64,000 nt of DNA, from the NCBI RefSeq assembly GCF_002286975.1, contig NZ_NSKB01000008.1, positions 62,001 through 126,000 of the forward strand, written 5' to 3'. The position numbers were made by a program, and so were the translations under genes. The DNA is from Halomonas salipaludis. GTDB taxonomy: Bacteria > Pseudomonadota > Gammaproteobacteria > Pseudomonadales > Halomonadaceae. The notes below the pieces were generated by a model. That model saw only the letters and a program-made list of their open reading frames with translations, searched no databases and had not been told where the DNA came from. Each line of letters starts with the position of its first letter. Position 1 is the first letter of the stretch. Below, one piece after another: positions 26,575 through 35,330 of this stretch.

Positions 26575-27609
26575 TTAAGGAGAGTGGGCCTCGCTCTTAC
26601 CACCAGCCTGGCGGAGGGCCGTGATAAGTTCCACCTTATTGCTGACTCCCAACTGAACATAGGCGCTACGTAGGTAGGTCCTTGCAGTGGCTGGGGTAAC
26701 ACCGAGGATGCGAGCCACTTCCTTATAGGAGTGTCCTAGAGAATATATATTCGCCGCACTCAGCTCTCGTGGCGACAAGGGAGAGAATTGCTGGCGCGAA
26801 CACAGCATCAAAGCAATCAGATCGCCACAGGGCTGAACCATCATTCCCTGTCGACCATCGGCATATACCGTACAGGGCACATGGCTCACGAGTCGCGATA
26901 CATTGCCTGGCAAGCTGGATCCTTTCCAGTCCGCATACTTTTCACTGATCACTTCGCCGATATCTCTTCCAATATAGAGCAACTTGCCTTGCGTACTGGC
27001 AAGCGCATAGTTATCCCAGAGACTCGGCAGGCCGTCGGAGCGAATCATCGACAGATAGCTGCGCCAACAATAGGTCAAATGATTGAAAAATTCTTCCATC
27101 AGTATTGACTCAGCATCGCCAAATTCAGGACTCGACTTTCTTCTATTGATGGACACAAAGAATAGCGTTCTGCTGGAAGGGAACTCCTCTGTCACGGCCA
27201 TACTGTGAAAGATATCATGTCGCTTGCAGAACGCCGCGACCTCCTCACTCTCAGCCTTCAAGGCATCGCTTCCACTATCCCTCACTGCCTTGCCCAGACA
27301 GGAGATCGATGAGTTCGCAAAGCAGTCTACCCCGGATATTTCAGCCCACTCCTCGGCGAAGGAGGCACTCAGTCCGATGCTGCCATGCATCAAATTCCTG
27401 GGCATTGAACTCTCTGCCGGGATATAGACCTGGCCCCACCATGCCGAATCGAAGCTTACGACGTTACGGAATATCAGAATGGCTTCATGCAACCAGTTTA
27501 CTGCAGATGTGCAACCGGAAAGGGCTGACAACTTCAATATTTCACGACTGAAGCACTTGAGGTCATTCGCATCCAGGCTTGGGCTATGTGCCGTACTATT
27601 GTTCTTCAT
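26575..27609 (-). CDS. LuxR-family transcriptional regulator
   Basis: 344-residue regulator with a C-terminal LuxR helix-turn-helix (LSPRELSAANIYSLGHSYKE then VARILGVTPATARTYLRSAY). The N-terminal two thirds form an unassigned sensor region with FDSAWWGQVYIP near the start. The same layout, including FDCAWWGRS, occurs in the LuxR protein at 43933-44910, so the two are paralogues. The ATG at 27607-27609 is chosen because AGGTGA precedes it. It follows the thioesterase gene by 28 bases on the same strand and may be transcribed with the feruloyl-CoA synthase gene. Its effector is unknown. Confidence 0.85.
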   Translation of the reverse strand: MKNNSTAHSPSLDANDLKCFSREILKLSALSGCTSAVNWLHEAILIFRNVVSFDSAWWGQVYIPAESSMPRNLMHGSIGLSASFAEEWAEISGVDCFANSSISCLGKAVRDSGSDALKAESEEVAAFCKRHDIFHSMAVTEEFPSSRTLFFVSINRRKSSPEFGDAESILMEEFFNHLTYCWRSYLSMIRSDGLPSLWDNYALASTQGKLLYIGRDIGEVISEKYADWKGSSLPGNVSRLVSHVPCTVYADGRQGMMVQPCGDLIALMLCSRQQFSPLSPRELSAANIYSLGHSYKEVARILGVTPATARTYLRSAYVQLGVSNKVELITALRQAGGKSEAHSP

Positions 27610-27637
27610 CGTGTCACCTGCTGTTGGGCCCATCTCC

Positions 27638-28057
27638 CTAGACGTTGTGCAAAGCCACTCGCACCTCTTTCGGCACCGGGCGGCCCCGCATGCGCTGCGG
27701 GTCTGCCGGATCCTGCGCCGCCCATACGCGGGTCACCGTGGCCTCCACGGCCAGCGCGTCGCCACGATAGAGCCGATGCTGTACATCGAAGCTGCTGTTG
27801 CGGAACTCGGCGACCCAGGTCTCGATGCGCACCTCGTCACCAGAGCGGCATGGGGAGAGAAAACGGCTGTGCAGGTCCACCACCGGGTAGCCGATCACCG
27901 TGAAGCGCGCCTGCAGGGTCGCCAGGTCGAAGCCCACCTTGGCGAACAGCAGATTGGTGCAGTGATCGAAGTAGCCCAGATAGCGGGGATGAAAGACGAT
28001 CCCCGCCGGGTCACAGTCGCCCCACTCGATCTGGCGGGTATGCTCGTGGATCAACAT
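27638..28057 (-). CDS. Acyl-CoA thioesterase, 4-hydroxybenzoyl-CoA type hotdog fold
   Basis: 139-residue hotdog thioesterase. IEWGDCDPAGIVFHPRYLGYFD carries the conserved aspartate of the 4-hydroxybenzoyl-CoA thioesterase/YbgC family, and DLHSRFLSPCRSGDEV follows in order. It hydrolyses an acyl- or aroyl-CoA in the cytoplasm. It begins 19 bases after the stop of the feruloyl-CoA synthase gene, so its substrate is probably an aromatic CoA thioester from that pathway, for example vanilloyl-CoA or excess feruloyl-CoA (inference). Confidence 0.87.
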   Translation of the reverse strand: MLIHEHTRQIEWGDCDPAGIVFHPRYLGYFDHCTNLLFAKVGFDLATLQARFTVIGYPVVDLHSRFLSPCRSGDEVRIETWVAEFRNSSFDVQHRLYRGDALAVEATVTRVWAAQDPADPQRMRGRPVPKEVRVALHNV

Positions 28058-28076
28058 GCGTGCATCCGGTTGGCGC

Positions 28077-29912
28077 TCAGCCGAGGTGTATCACGACAGG
28101 GGAGTCATCGCGATATAGCTCGTCCACCGCCGCGGCGCGATTGTCGAGCACGGCACGCTGGTTGATCGAGCCCTTGTCGGTGACCTCGTTGGCATCCAGC
28201 CGCGGTGGCTCATCGAGCAGCAGCACGCGGCGCACCCGGGTGGAACTGCCGGTGCTGGTGGCGTCCAGGTCGCGCAGCATCTGCCTGAAGCGCTCGCGCA
28301 CCGTGCTGCTGGCAAGAAGCGTGGCGGCATCGGCCGAGTCGTCCAGCCCCGCCAGTTCACGACACTTGTCGAGATCCGGGAAGATCAGCACCGCCACGAA
28401 GGGCTTGTCGAGCCCGGCGATCACCGCGTCCTTCACATGCGGCGCCCCGGCTTCGATGACACGTGCGCGCAGCGGCCCGACGCTGACCCAGGTGCCGGTA
28501 TCCAGCTTGAAGTCCTCGGTGATACGCCCGTCGAAGCACATGCCGCGCTGGGGCTTGTCGGGGTCGATGAACTTGACCGCATCGCCCAGGCAGTAGAAGC
28601 CCTCCTCGTCGAAGCTCTTGGCGGTGATCTCGGGCTGGCGCCAGTAGCCGGGCATCACGCTGGGCCCTTTCACCCGGCACTCCAGCTTGCCGCCGTTGGG
28701 CACCAGCTTGACCGTCACCCCACGCGCCGGCAGCCCCACCACGCCGGACTGCGACTCCTCCAGCGAGGCGAACATCGCCGAGGGTGCGGTCTCGGTGGCG
28801 CCGAGGCCGGTCAGCATGCCCACCTTGCAGCCCAGGGTCTGGATCGCCAGGCGGTCGAGCTCGTCCCAGATATGCTGGGAGAGCCCCGCCGCGGCGAAGA
28901 ACATCAGGTTGAGTCGCGAGAAGAAGGTCTCGCGCAGGCTATCGTCGCGCTTGAGGTAATCGACCAGGATCTCGAACCCCTTGGGCACGTTGAAGTAGAC
29001 CGTCGGTGCGATCTCGCGCAGGTTGGCGATGGTGGTCTCGAACTCGCCCGGCACTGGGCGACCGTCGTCGATATACAGGCTGCCGCCGTTGTAGAGCACG
29101 ATACCGATGTTATGGTTGCCGCCGAAGGTATGGTTCCAGGGCAGCCAGTCCACCAGCACGGGCGGCTCGTCGCGCAGGAAGGGCATCTGAGACGCCAGCA
29201 TCTCCTGGTTGGAGCACAGCATGCGCTGGGTATTGATCACCCCCTTGGGCATGCCGGTGGAACCGGAGGTGAACAGGATCTTGGCGATGGTGTCGGGGCC
29301 AATGGCAGCGTGGGCAGCATCCACCGCCGCGCCGACCGGTGTCTCCAGCAGCGCAGCGAAAGGCGCCACCTCCTTCTCGTCACCGGGGGTCAGCGCCACG
29401 CAGGGGCAACCCTCGGGGCGAACCGCCGCCAGGGCGGGCGCATAATCCTCGGCCCTGTCGACCATCAGCAGCCCCGGTGTCAGCAGCTCGATGATATGGC
29501 GCAGCTTGCCGTAATCCTTGCTGACCAGCGAGTAGGCCGGCGATACCGGGGCGAATGGAATGCCCACGTACATGGCAGCCAGCGACAGTAGCAGGTGCTC
29601 GGTGGAGTTGCCGCTAAGAATCGCCAGCGGGCGCTCGACGCTCAGGCCGTGATTCAACAGCCCTTGCGCCAGCTGGCGCACCCGGGCCAGGGTCTCGGCA
29701 TAGCTCAGGCGCTGCCACTCACCGTGGCCATCACGCCTTGCCACGAAGGTTCGCTGCGGGGCCTCGCGTGCCCAGTGGGTGAGGCACGCCAACAGCGTAT
29801 CGGGATAGTCGCCGAGGGGCTCGACCACACGTAGCAGTTGAGTACCGTCGGCGCGCTGTGTCAGGTCGGCGGTGGCGATGCCCACATGGACATCGCGAAA
29901 GGGGTGAGACAT
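28077..29912 (-). CDS. fcs: Feruloyl-CoA synthase
   Basis: 611-residue adenylate-forming ligase that activates ferulate and similar hydroxycinnamates with ATP and Co[19 protein letters not shown] is the AMP-binding P-loop, with downstream [15 protein letters not shown] and the C-terminal hinge [20 protein letters not shown]. The long N-terminal part beginning [16 protein letters not shown] and the [19 protein letters not shown] segment are typical of feruloyl-CoA synthases rather than 4-coumarate ligases. AGGAG lies before the ATG. A consensus-like promoter lies upstream and a MarR gene is divergent. The thioesterase gene follows. The partner hydratase/aldolase gene is absent from the window. 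Confidence 0.87.
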   Translation of the reverse strand: MSHPFRDVHVGIATADLTQRADGTQLLRVVEPLGDYPDTLLACLTHWAREAPQRTFVARRDGHGEWQRLSYAETLARVRQLAQGLLNHGLSVERPLAILSGNSTEHLLLSLAAMYVGIPFAPVSPAYSLVSKDYGKLRHIIELLTPGLLMVDRAEDYAPALAAVRPEGCPCVALTPGDEKEVAPFAALLETPVGAAVDAAHAAIGPDTIAKILFTSGSTGMPKGVINTQRMLCSNQEMLASQMPFLRDEPPVLVDWLPWNHTFGGNHNIGIVLYNGGSLYIDDGRPVPGEFETTIANLREIAPTVYFNVPKGFEILVDYLKRDDSLRETFFSRLNLMFFAAAGLSQHIWDELDRLAIQTLGCKVGMLTGLGATETAPSAMFASLEESQSGVVGLPARGVTVKLVPNGGKLECRVKGPSVMPGYWRQPEITAKSFDEEGFYCLGDAVKFIDPDKPQRGMCFDGRITEDFKLDTGTWVSVGPLRARVIEAGAPHVKDAVIAGLDKPFVAVLIFPDLDKCRELAGLDDSADAATLLASSTVRERFRQMLRDLDATSTGSSTRVRRVLLLDEPPRLDANEVTDKGSINQRAVLDNRAAAVDELYRDDSPVVIHLG

Positions 29913-30001
29913 GGGCGCTCCTGCTTATTGTGATCGCGGTCAGGGTTGGTGAAGGCGGTCTCGCGCTACCCTCGGGATGGGAGCCTTGATACCATGCATG
30001 C

Positions 30002-30030
30002 AGTATTTTTTTAAATTGTTTATGTGTCAA
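30002..30030 (-). promoter_or_regulatory. Promoter of the feruloyl-CoA synthase gene
   Basis: On the minus strand TTGACA (30025-30030) and AATACT (30002-30007) are 17 bases apart. The -35 hexamer is a perfect match. Confidence 0.65.
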
Positions 30031-30049
30031 ACAGTGTGCCAAATAAACA
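30017..30049. promoter_or_regulatory. Candidate MarR operator at the fcs/marR divergent promoter
   Basis: TGTTTAT (30017-30023) and ATAAACA (30043-30049) form an inverted repeat whose left arm and centre overlap the -35 region of the fcs promoter. This is a suitable place for repression by the divergent MarR protein. Confidence 0.45.
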
Positions 30050-30075
30050 CTATCCCAGCTCGATCTAGAAGAACA

Positions 30076-30126
30076 GGAGATATTTCTTTTTTATCAACAA
30101 GATAAAGAAGAGATTCGCATATCTCC
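30076..30126. repeat. Nested inverted repeat in the marR leader
   Basis: Inner arms CTTTTTTATC and GATAAAGAAG (30086-30110, loop AACAA) give a 10-bp stem with one G-U pair. Outer arms GGAGATA and TATCTCC lie at 30076-30082 and 30120-30126. It may be a second operator or an RNA structure ahead of the MarR gene. Confidence 0.4.
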
Positions 30127-30199
30127 CACAAACCTGAAGAGGCGCAACGCGACTAAAGTTCAACGCCTAACGCATCCATTCGAGGCCTAGTTCACCATC

Positions 30200-30673
30200 A
30201 TGACCGACACCGACATGAACACCGACGCACACAACGGAATCGACTACTCCATGCTGCAGTCCCGCATCGGCTACATGCTGAGGCGTGCCCAGATGGCTTA
30301 CTTCGATATATTTGCAGAAGCCTGCGCCAAGGAAGGCATCACGCCAGGCCTGTTCGGCATCCTCGCCATCGTCTACCGTAATCCCGGGCTGACGCAGACA
30401 GCGGTGTCATCGGCGTTGGACGTCGACCGCTCGGCCATGGTCGCGGCCATCGACAAGCTCGAGGAGATGGAGGTGATGGAACGCCGCAAGTCGCAGAATG
30501 ACCGCCGCTCCTATGCGCTGTATTTGACCGACAAGGGCAAGGCCTTTACCGACCGGTTGAACCGCACTGTGATCGAACGGGAATCCGACTTCGAACACTT
30601 CCTCAACGAGGATGATCGCGAATGGTTACTCAAAATCCTCGATCGCATCGTGCAAGCGAAGAAGGGCAATTGA
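30200..30673 (+). CDS. MarR-family transcriptional regulator
   Basis: 157-residue winged-helix regulator. Helix-turn-helix GLTQTAVSSALDVDRSAMVA and wing ERRKSQNDRRSYALYLTDKG are typical of MarR. It is divergent from the feruloyl-CoA synthase gene, a place where MarR proteins such as FerR/FerC repress ferulate genes and are released by hydroxycinnamoyl-CoA in other bacteria. The same role here is inference. The start is not firmly set; an ATG four codons in is also possible. Confidence 0.9.
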   Translation: MTDTDMNTDAHNGIDYSMLQSRIGYMLRRAQMAYFDIFAEACAKEGITPGLFGILAIVYRNPGLTQTAVSSALDVDRSAMVAAIDKLEEMEVMERRKSQNDRRSYALYLTDKGKAFTDRLNRTVIERESDFEHFLNEDDREWLLKILDRIVQAKKGN

Positions 30674-30681
30674 GCAGCTAT

Positions 30682-30718
30682 GGAGATACCGAGCCACGTC
30701 GATGTGCTCGGTATCTCC
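30682..30718. terminator. Bidirectional terminator between marR and aldehyde dehydrogenase
   Basis: A 13-bp perfect stem (GGAGATACCGAGC at 30682-30694 and its complement at 30706-30718) with an 11-base loop, placed between two convergent genes. Confidence 0.75.
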
Positions 30719-30736
30719 CAGCATGATGGTGCCGCG

Positions 30737-32188
30737 CTAGATCGGGTAGTGGCGCGGCCCCAGCTGCAGCGTCATCCAGCGCAGCTCGGTGAACTCCTCG
30801 ATGCCGGCCTTGCCGCCGAAGCGCCCGTAGCCGCTGTCCTTGACGCCGCCGAACGGCATTTGCGGCTCGTCGTGGACGGTCGGCGCGTTGATATGGCAGA
30901 TGCCCGACTGGATGCGCCCGGCGACCTTGATCGCCCGCGCGGTGTCGCGGCTGAAGACCGCCGCCGAGAGGCCGTAGTCGCTGTCGTTGGCGACACGGAT
31001 CGCCTCCTCCTCGCCGGCGACGCGGATCACCGCCACCACCGGGCCGAACGACTCCTCGGAGTAGAGGCGCATCTGCTCGGTAACGCCGTCGACCACCGTG
31101 GCCTGCATCACTACGCCCTCGGCCTTGCCGCCAGCGGCCAGCCGCGCGCCCTGGCTCAGCGCGTCGTCGAGCAGCGCATTGAGCTTGGTGCCCGACTCGG
31201 CGTTGATCAGGGTGCCAAGGGCGTTGCCCTCGGCACGGGGGTCGCCGGCCTTGAGCGCCTTGGCCCGGACGGCGAACTTCTCGACGAAGGCGTCGGCGAC
31301 GCTATTGTCGACGATCAACCGCTCGGTGGACATGCAGATCTGGCCCTGGTTGAAGAAGGCACCGAAGATCGCCGCATCCACCGCAGCGTCGAGATCGGCG
31401 TCGTCGAGCACCAGCAGCGGCGCCTTGCCGCCCAGTTCCAGCAGCGCCGGCTTGAGGTGCTTGGCGGCCTGCTCGGCAATGATCCGCCCCACCTGGGTCG
31501 AGCCGGTGAAGTTGACGCGACGCACCGCCGGGTGCTCGACCAGCGCCGCCACCACCGCCGGGGCGTCGTCCGGCGCATTGGTGATGACGTTGACCACCCC
31601 GTCGCCGAGCCCCGCCTCGACCAGCACCTCACCGATCAGGTGATGGGTGGCCGGGCACTGCTCCGAGGCCTTGAGGATCACGCTGTTGCCGCACGCCAGC
31701 GGCGTGGCCACGGCGCGGGTGCCGAGGATGATCGGCGCGTTCCAGGGCGCGATGCCCAGCACCACGCCGCAGGGTACGCGTACGCCCATGGCCATGTTGT
31801 CGGGCACGTTGGAGGGAATCACGTCGCCCTGGATCTGGGTGGTCAGGGCGGCGGCCTCGCGCAGCATGCCGGCGGCCACCATCACGTTGAAACCGGCCCA
31901 GCCGGGGGTGGCGCCGGTCTCGTCGACCATGCGCTCGATGAACTCGGCCTGGCGTGACTCCATCAGGTCGGCGGCCTTGAGCAGCTTGGCGCGGCGCTCG
32001 CCGGGGCCGCTCTGTGACCAGCTGGCGAAGGCAGCCTGGGCGGCCTCGGCGGCGCGCTTGGCATCCGCTACCGTGGCCGCCGCCGCGGTGGTCACCGCTT
32101 CGGTACTGAGCGGATTGTGACGGGCAAAGGTCGCCCCGCCCTGGGCGGCGCTGGTGGCGCCGCCGATCAGCAGGTCGAGCTTGGTCAT
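30737..32188 (-). CDS. vdh: NAD-dependent aldehyde dehydrogenase, vanillin dehydrogenase-like
   Basis: 483-residue aldehyde dehydrogenase. LELGGKAPLLVLDDADLD holds the general-base glutamate and FNQGQICMSTERLIV the catalytic cysteine. The FTGSTQVGR loop binds the cofactor. The cysteine region GQICMST and overall length fit the vanillin/salicylaldehyde/benzaldehyde dehydrogenase group. AGGAG precedes the ATG. It is the last gene of the minus-strand run dctP-dctQ-dctM-vdh beside vanAB, so oxidation of vanillin to vanillate is the likely job. Another aromatic aldehyde is possible. Confidence 0.8.
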   Translation of the reverse strand: MTKLDLLIGGATSAAQGGATFARHNPLSTEAVTTAAAATVADAKRAAEAAQAAFASWSQSGPGERRAKLLKAADLMESRQAEFIERMVDETGATPGWAGFNVMVAAGMLREAAALTTQIQGDVIPSNVPDNMAMGVRVPCGVVLGIAPWNAPIILGTRAVATPLACGNSVILKASEQCPATHHLIGEVLVEAGLGDGVVNVITNAPDDAPAVVAALVEHPAVRRVNFTGSTQVGRIIAEQAAKHLKPALLELGGKAPLLVLDDADLDAAVDAAIFGAFFNQGQICMSTERLIVDNSVADAFVEKFAVRAKALKAGDPRAEGNALGTLINAESGTKLNALLDDALSQGARLAAGGKAEGVVMQATVVDGVTEQMRLYSEESFGPVVAVIRVAGEEEAIRVANDSDYGLSAAVFSRDTARAIKVAGRIQSGICHINAPTVHDEPQMPFGGVKDSGYGRFGGKAGIEEFTELRWMTLQLGPRHYPI

Positions 32189-32232
32189 CTCATCACTCCT
32201 TTTGTGGCCATAGCCGAGGCGCTAGATCAGCG

Positions 32233-33519
32233 CTAAATCAGCCATAGCGTTAACACCGGGAAGGCCAGCAGCAATATCAGGCGCAGCAGGTCGGCGACGA
32301 TGAACGGCGCCACCCCGCGGTAGATCTCGCCGAGCTTGACGTGGGGCGCCATGGCCTTGATCACGAACACGTTCATGCCCACCGGGGGCGTCACCAGCCC
32401 CAGCTCCACCGTCAGCACGGTGAGGATGCCGAACCAGATCGGGTCAATGCCCAGCATGGTGATGATCGGGAACACCACCGGCACGGTGATCACCAGCATG
32501 GCGATGGAGTCCATGAACATGCCGAGCACGAAGTACATCAGCAGGATCAGCAGCAGGATGAAGATGGTCGGCACGTCCAGCCCGCCCAGAAACTGGCTGA
32601 TGGTGAACGAGATCCGCGACACCGAGATGAAGTAGCCCAGCGTCTCGGCGCCCATCAGCATGAAGAACACCACCGCCGATAGCGCCAGGGTCTCCTGCAC
32701 GCTGCGCCACAGGCCGGCCAGGCGCATGCCCTTGTAGAGCGCGTAGAGCAGGGTGGCGAAGGCGCCCACCGCGGCCCCCTCGGTAGGCGTGAACATGCCC
32801 TGGTAGATGCCGAAGATGATGATCACGAAGACCGTGAAGAACGGCACCAACCCGGCGATCGACTTGAGCTTGTCGAGCGCACTGGAGGGCTCGCCGGGCA
32901 CCGCCAGCTCGGGCTTGAGGCGCATCACCACGGTCACCGTCAGGGCGTAGAACAGCAGCCCCATCAGGCCCGGGATCAGCCCCGCGGCAAACATGTCGCC
33001 CACCGACTGCTCGGTGATCACCGCATAAATCAGCAGCGCGATACTGGGCGGGATCATGATGCCCAGGGTGCCGCCGGCGGCCAGGGTGCCGGTGGCCAGC
33101 GAACGCGCGTAGCCATGCTTCTCCATCTCAGGCAGCGCGACCCGGGTCATGGTGCTGGCGGTGGCCAACGACGAACCGGAGATCGCCGAGAACACCCCGC
33201 AGGAGCCGACGGTAGCGATCGCCATGCCGCCCTTCCAGCCGCCGCACATCACCCGCGTGGAGTTGAACAGCATGCCGGCCATGCCGGAGTGGGCCGCCAG
33301 CACCCCCATCAGGATGAACATCGGAATGGCGCTGAAGCTGTAGCTGGAGAGCACATCCACCGGCACCGACTTGACCATCGACACCGCCGCCCCCCAGGAG
33401 ATCACCTGGGCGAAGCCGACCACGCCGACGATCAGCATCGACAGCGCCACCGGCACGCGCAGTACCAGCAGCACCAGCAAACCGATCAGGCCGAGGCCAC
33501 CAATCATTTCACTGCTCAT
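32233..33519 (-). CDS. TRAP transporter large permease (DctM), aromatic region
   Basis: 428-residue large permease with about twelve hydrophobic segments, SGSSLATASTMTRVALPEM in the first half and VTPPVGMNVFVIKA near the end. Its start overlaps the end of the small permease gene by 11 bases. It serves the receptor at 34047-35069 and perhaps also the separate, closely similar receptor at 38264-39289, which has no permease of its own. Confidence 0.93.
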   Translation of the reverse strand: MSSEMIGGLGLIGLLVLLVLRVPVALSMLIVGVVGFAQVISWGAAVSMVKSVPVDVLSSYSFSAIPMFILMGVLAAHSGMAGMLFNSTRVMCGGWKGGMAIATVGSCGVFSAISGSSLATASTMTRVALPEMEKHGYARSLATGTLAAGGTLGIMIPPSIALLIYAVITEQSVGDMFAAGLIPGLMGLLFYALTVTVVMRLKPELAVPGEPSSALDKLKSIAGLVPFFTVFVIIIFGIYQGMFTPTEGAAVGAFATLLYALYKGMRLAGLWRSVQETLALSAVVFFMLMGAETLGYFISVSRISFTISQFLGGLDVPTIFILLLILLMYFVLGMFMDSIAMLVITVPVVFPIITMLGIDPIWFGILTVLTVELGLVTPPVGMNVFVIKAMAPHVKLGEIYRGVAPFIVADLLRLILLLAFPVLTLWLI

Positions 33520-34033
33520 TGGCGCCTCCCCCTTGGGTGGCGAACAGGCTGCCGAGCAGCACGTGGATCAGGCTGCGCGCGGCGAGCAGTGCACACAGCA
33601 CGGCACCGAACTGATAGATCGGCCCCATCGGGATGCGCAGGTCCTGGGTGACCTGGCCGCGGCGCGCGGCGCTGGCCGCCTCCTGCCACAACCCCAGGGT
33701 CATCAGCACCCCGAGCACGCAGAAGCCGATCAGATAGATGCCGCCGAGGCGCTGCTTGAAGGCGTCGGGCAGGCGGTGGCTGAAGGCCTCCACCACCACC
33801 TGGCTCTTCTCGATATTGGCGGCCATGGCCGCCAGCAGCGCGAACATCATCAGGTAGCTGACCAGTTCCACGCTGCCGCTGACGCTCCAGTTGATACTGC
33901 CGGCCGAAAGCCGAAACAGCAGCCGCGTCAGCACATCGGCCATGGTCACGCTCATCAGCGCCAGCAGGGCAATGCCTGCCACCAGCTGGCCCAGTCGCGC
34001 CAGCCAGTGACTCGTCGTCGTCAGGAGTTGCAT
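33509..34033 (-). CDS. TRAP transporter small permease (DctQ), aromatic region
   Basis: 174-residue four-helix membrane protein. The DctQ pattern includes LMSVTMADVLTRLLFRL in the first half, SVELVSYLMMFALLAAMAAN in the middle and the last helix near AVLCALLAARSLIHVLL. It begins 13 bases after the receptor stop and overlaps the large permease gene. Confidence 0.88.
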   Translation of the reverse strand: MQLLTTTSHWLARLGQLVAGIALLALMSVTMADVLTRLLFRLSAGSINWSVSGSVELVSYLMMFALLAAMAANIEKSQVVVEAFSHRLPDAFKQRLGGIYLIGFCVLGVLMTLGLWQEAASAARRGQVTQDLRIPMGPIYQFGAVLCALLAARSLIHVLLGSLFATQGGGANEQ

Positions 34034-34046
34034 TCACAGGCTCCCA

Positions 34047-35069
34047 TCAGCGCCGTACCGGGCATTCGTCACGCGCCTCCATGGCGGCCTGATAGACCTC
34101 CTGGGCGTTGTCGATGCCGCGCTCCTCGAGCTCGTCGAGATAGGTTTCGATACCGGCCTTGAGCGGCTCGGCCCAGTCGTCGTGCTGCAGTGGAGTGTCG
34201 ATCACGCGGATGGTGTGACCGGCCTCCTCGGCTTCGGCCTTGCCGGCTTCATCGAGGCCGTCGAAGACATCGCCGGCGATTTCGCTCCAGGCCATGCCCA
34301 TGTTGTCCTCGATCACCGCCTGCTGCGCCTCGCTCAGGCCGTCGAAGCTGCGCTGGCTCATGGTGGCAACGAAGATCAGCGAGTAGAACGGCACCTGGGT
34401 GTGGTAGCTGGCCAGCTCGTTGAGGCGGAAAACCTTCATGCCCTCCCACGGGAAGCTCAGGCCGTCGACCACGCCACGCTGCAGCGAGGTGTAGATGTCC
34501 GGCGCCGGCATCCCTACCGGCTGGGCGCCGAGGTTCTCGAGCATCTGGCCGGCCACCGCGGTAGGCCGACGAATACGCAGCCCCTCGAGGTCGGCCGGCG
34601 ACTGGATGTCGGTGTCGGTGGTGTGCAGGTAGCCCGGCCCGGTGGTGAACATGAACAGCACCTTGGTGTCGTCGTACTCGGCATCCAGGTGGCCGTCGTC
34701 ATACAGCGTCTGCAGGATGCAGGCACCCTGGCTGGCGGTATCCGAGACGCCCGGCAGCTCGACGATCTGCGATAACGGGAAGCGCCCGGCGGTATAGCCC
34801 TGGGCGGTGATGGCGATATCCGAGATACCGTTGACCACGCCCTGGTAGGCGGCGTCGGCCTGGGTCAGGGTCTGGGAGGGGTAGTTCTCGACGCGCAGCT
34901 CGCCGCCGGACTGCTCCTCGATGGTGTCGGCCCAGGCCTGGAAGATTTCCTGGTTGATCCCCGAGCCATCCGGCCAGAAGTGCGACATACGCAGGGTGGT
35001 GGCATGAGCCGTAGTGGCCAGGCCGGCGACGGAGAGCGCCAGCAGACAGGGCAGTAGCTTGCGGTTCAT
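34047..35069 (-). CDS. TRAP transporter substrate-binding protein (DctP), aromatic region
   Basis: 340-residue periplasmic receptor with a signal peptide (MNRKLLPCLLALSVAGLATT... ending AHA) and mature start TTLRMSHFWPDGS. LEGLRIRRPTAVAGQML carries the conserved arginine region, and GMPAPDIYTSLQRGVVDG is the usual DctP block. First gene of the operon with a vanillin-type dehydrogenase, so ferulate, vanillin or vanillate is the likely ligand (inference). It is strikingly similar along its length to the DctP at 38264-39289, sharing for example EYDD...VLFMFTTGPGYLHT. AGGAGG precedes the ATG and a palindromic operator lies upstream. Confidence 0.93.
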   Translation of the reverse strand: MNRKLLPCLLALSVAGLATTAHATTLRMSHFWPDGSGINQEIFQAWADTIEEQSGGELRVENYPSQTLTQADAAYQGVVNGISDIAITAQGYTAGRFPLSQIVELPGVSDTASQGACILQTLYDDGHLDAEYDDTKVLFMFTTGPGYLHTTDTDIQSPADLEGLRIRRPTAVAGQMLENLGAQPVGMPAPDIYTSLQRGVVDGLSFPWEGMKVFRLNELASYHTQVPFYSLIFVATMSQRSFDGLSEAQQAVIEDNMGMAWSEIAGDVFDGLDEAGKAEAEEAGHTIRVIDTPLQHDDWAEPLKAGIETYLDELEERGIDNAQEVYQAAMEARDECPVRR

Positions 35070-35101
35070 CAGGAACCTCCTGGGTTATCGTTATCGTCGA
35101 C

Positions 35102-35131
35102 ATAGTTCGTGATACGAACTATCGTTCGCAA
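35102..35131 (-). promoter_or_regulatory. Promoter with 21-bp palindromic operator for dctPQM-vdh
   Basis: ATAGTTCGT, GAT, ACGAACTAT (35102-35122) is a perfect 9+3+9 palindrome 33 bases before dctP. It covers the likely -10 (AACTAT, 35102-35107) and the spacer to a TTGCGA -35 (35126-35131) on the minus strand, a repressor arrangement. The motif was not seen elsewhere in the window. The rest of the 35070-35330 gap holds no gene. Confidence 0.55.
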
Positions 35132-35330
35132 TATTGATTGAACGTAACCCACCCGGTGGATTTTCGATAACCCACTTTGGTCTTAGTTGACCGATTGCAC
35201 AGCCACGCAGGCGCCAGCTAGCCGCCTTTGGCCCGGTACTCTGCCCCAACTCGCCAGGCAAAAGCGCGGGCCTTTCTTGGACATTTGGCAGGCTCGCCCC
35301 TGCCATTACAGCGAACCACCCCCGGCGCTG

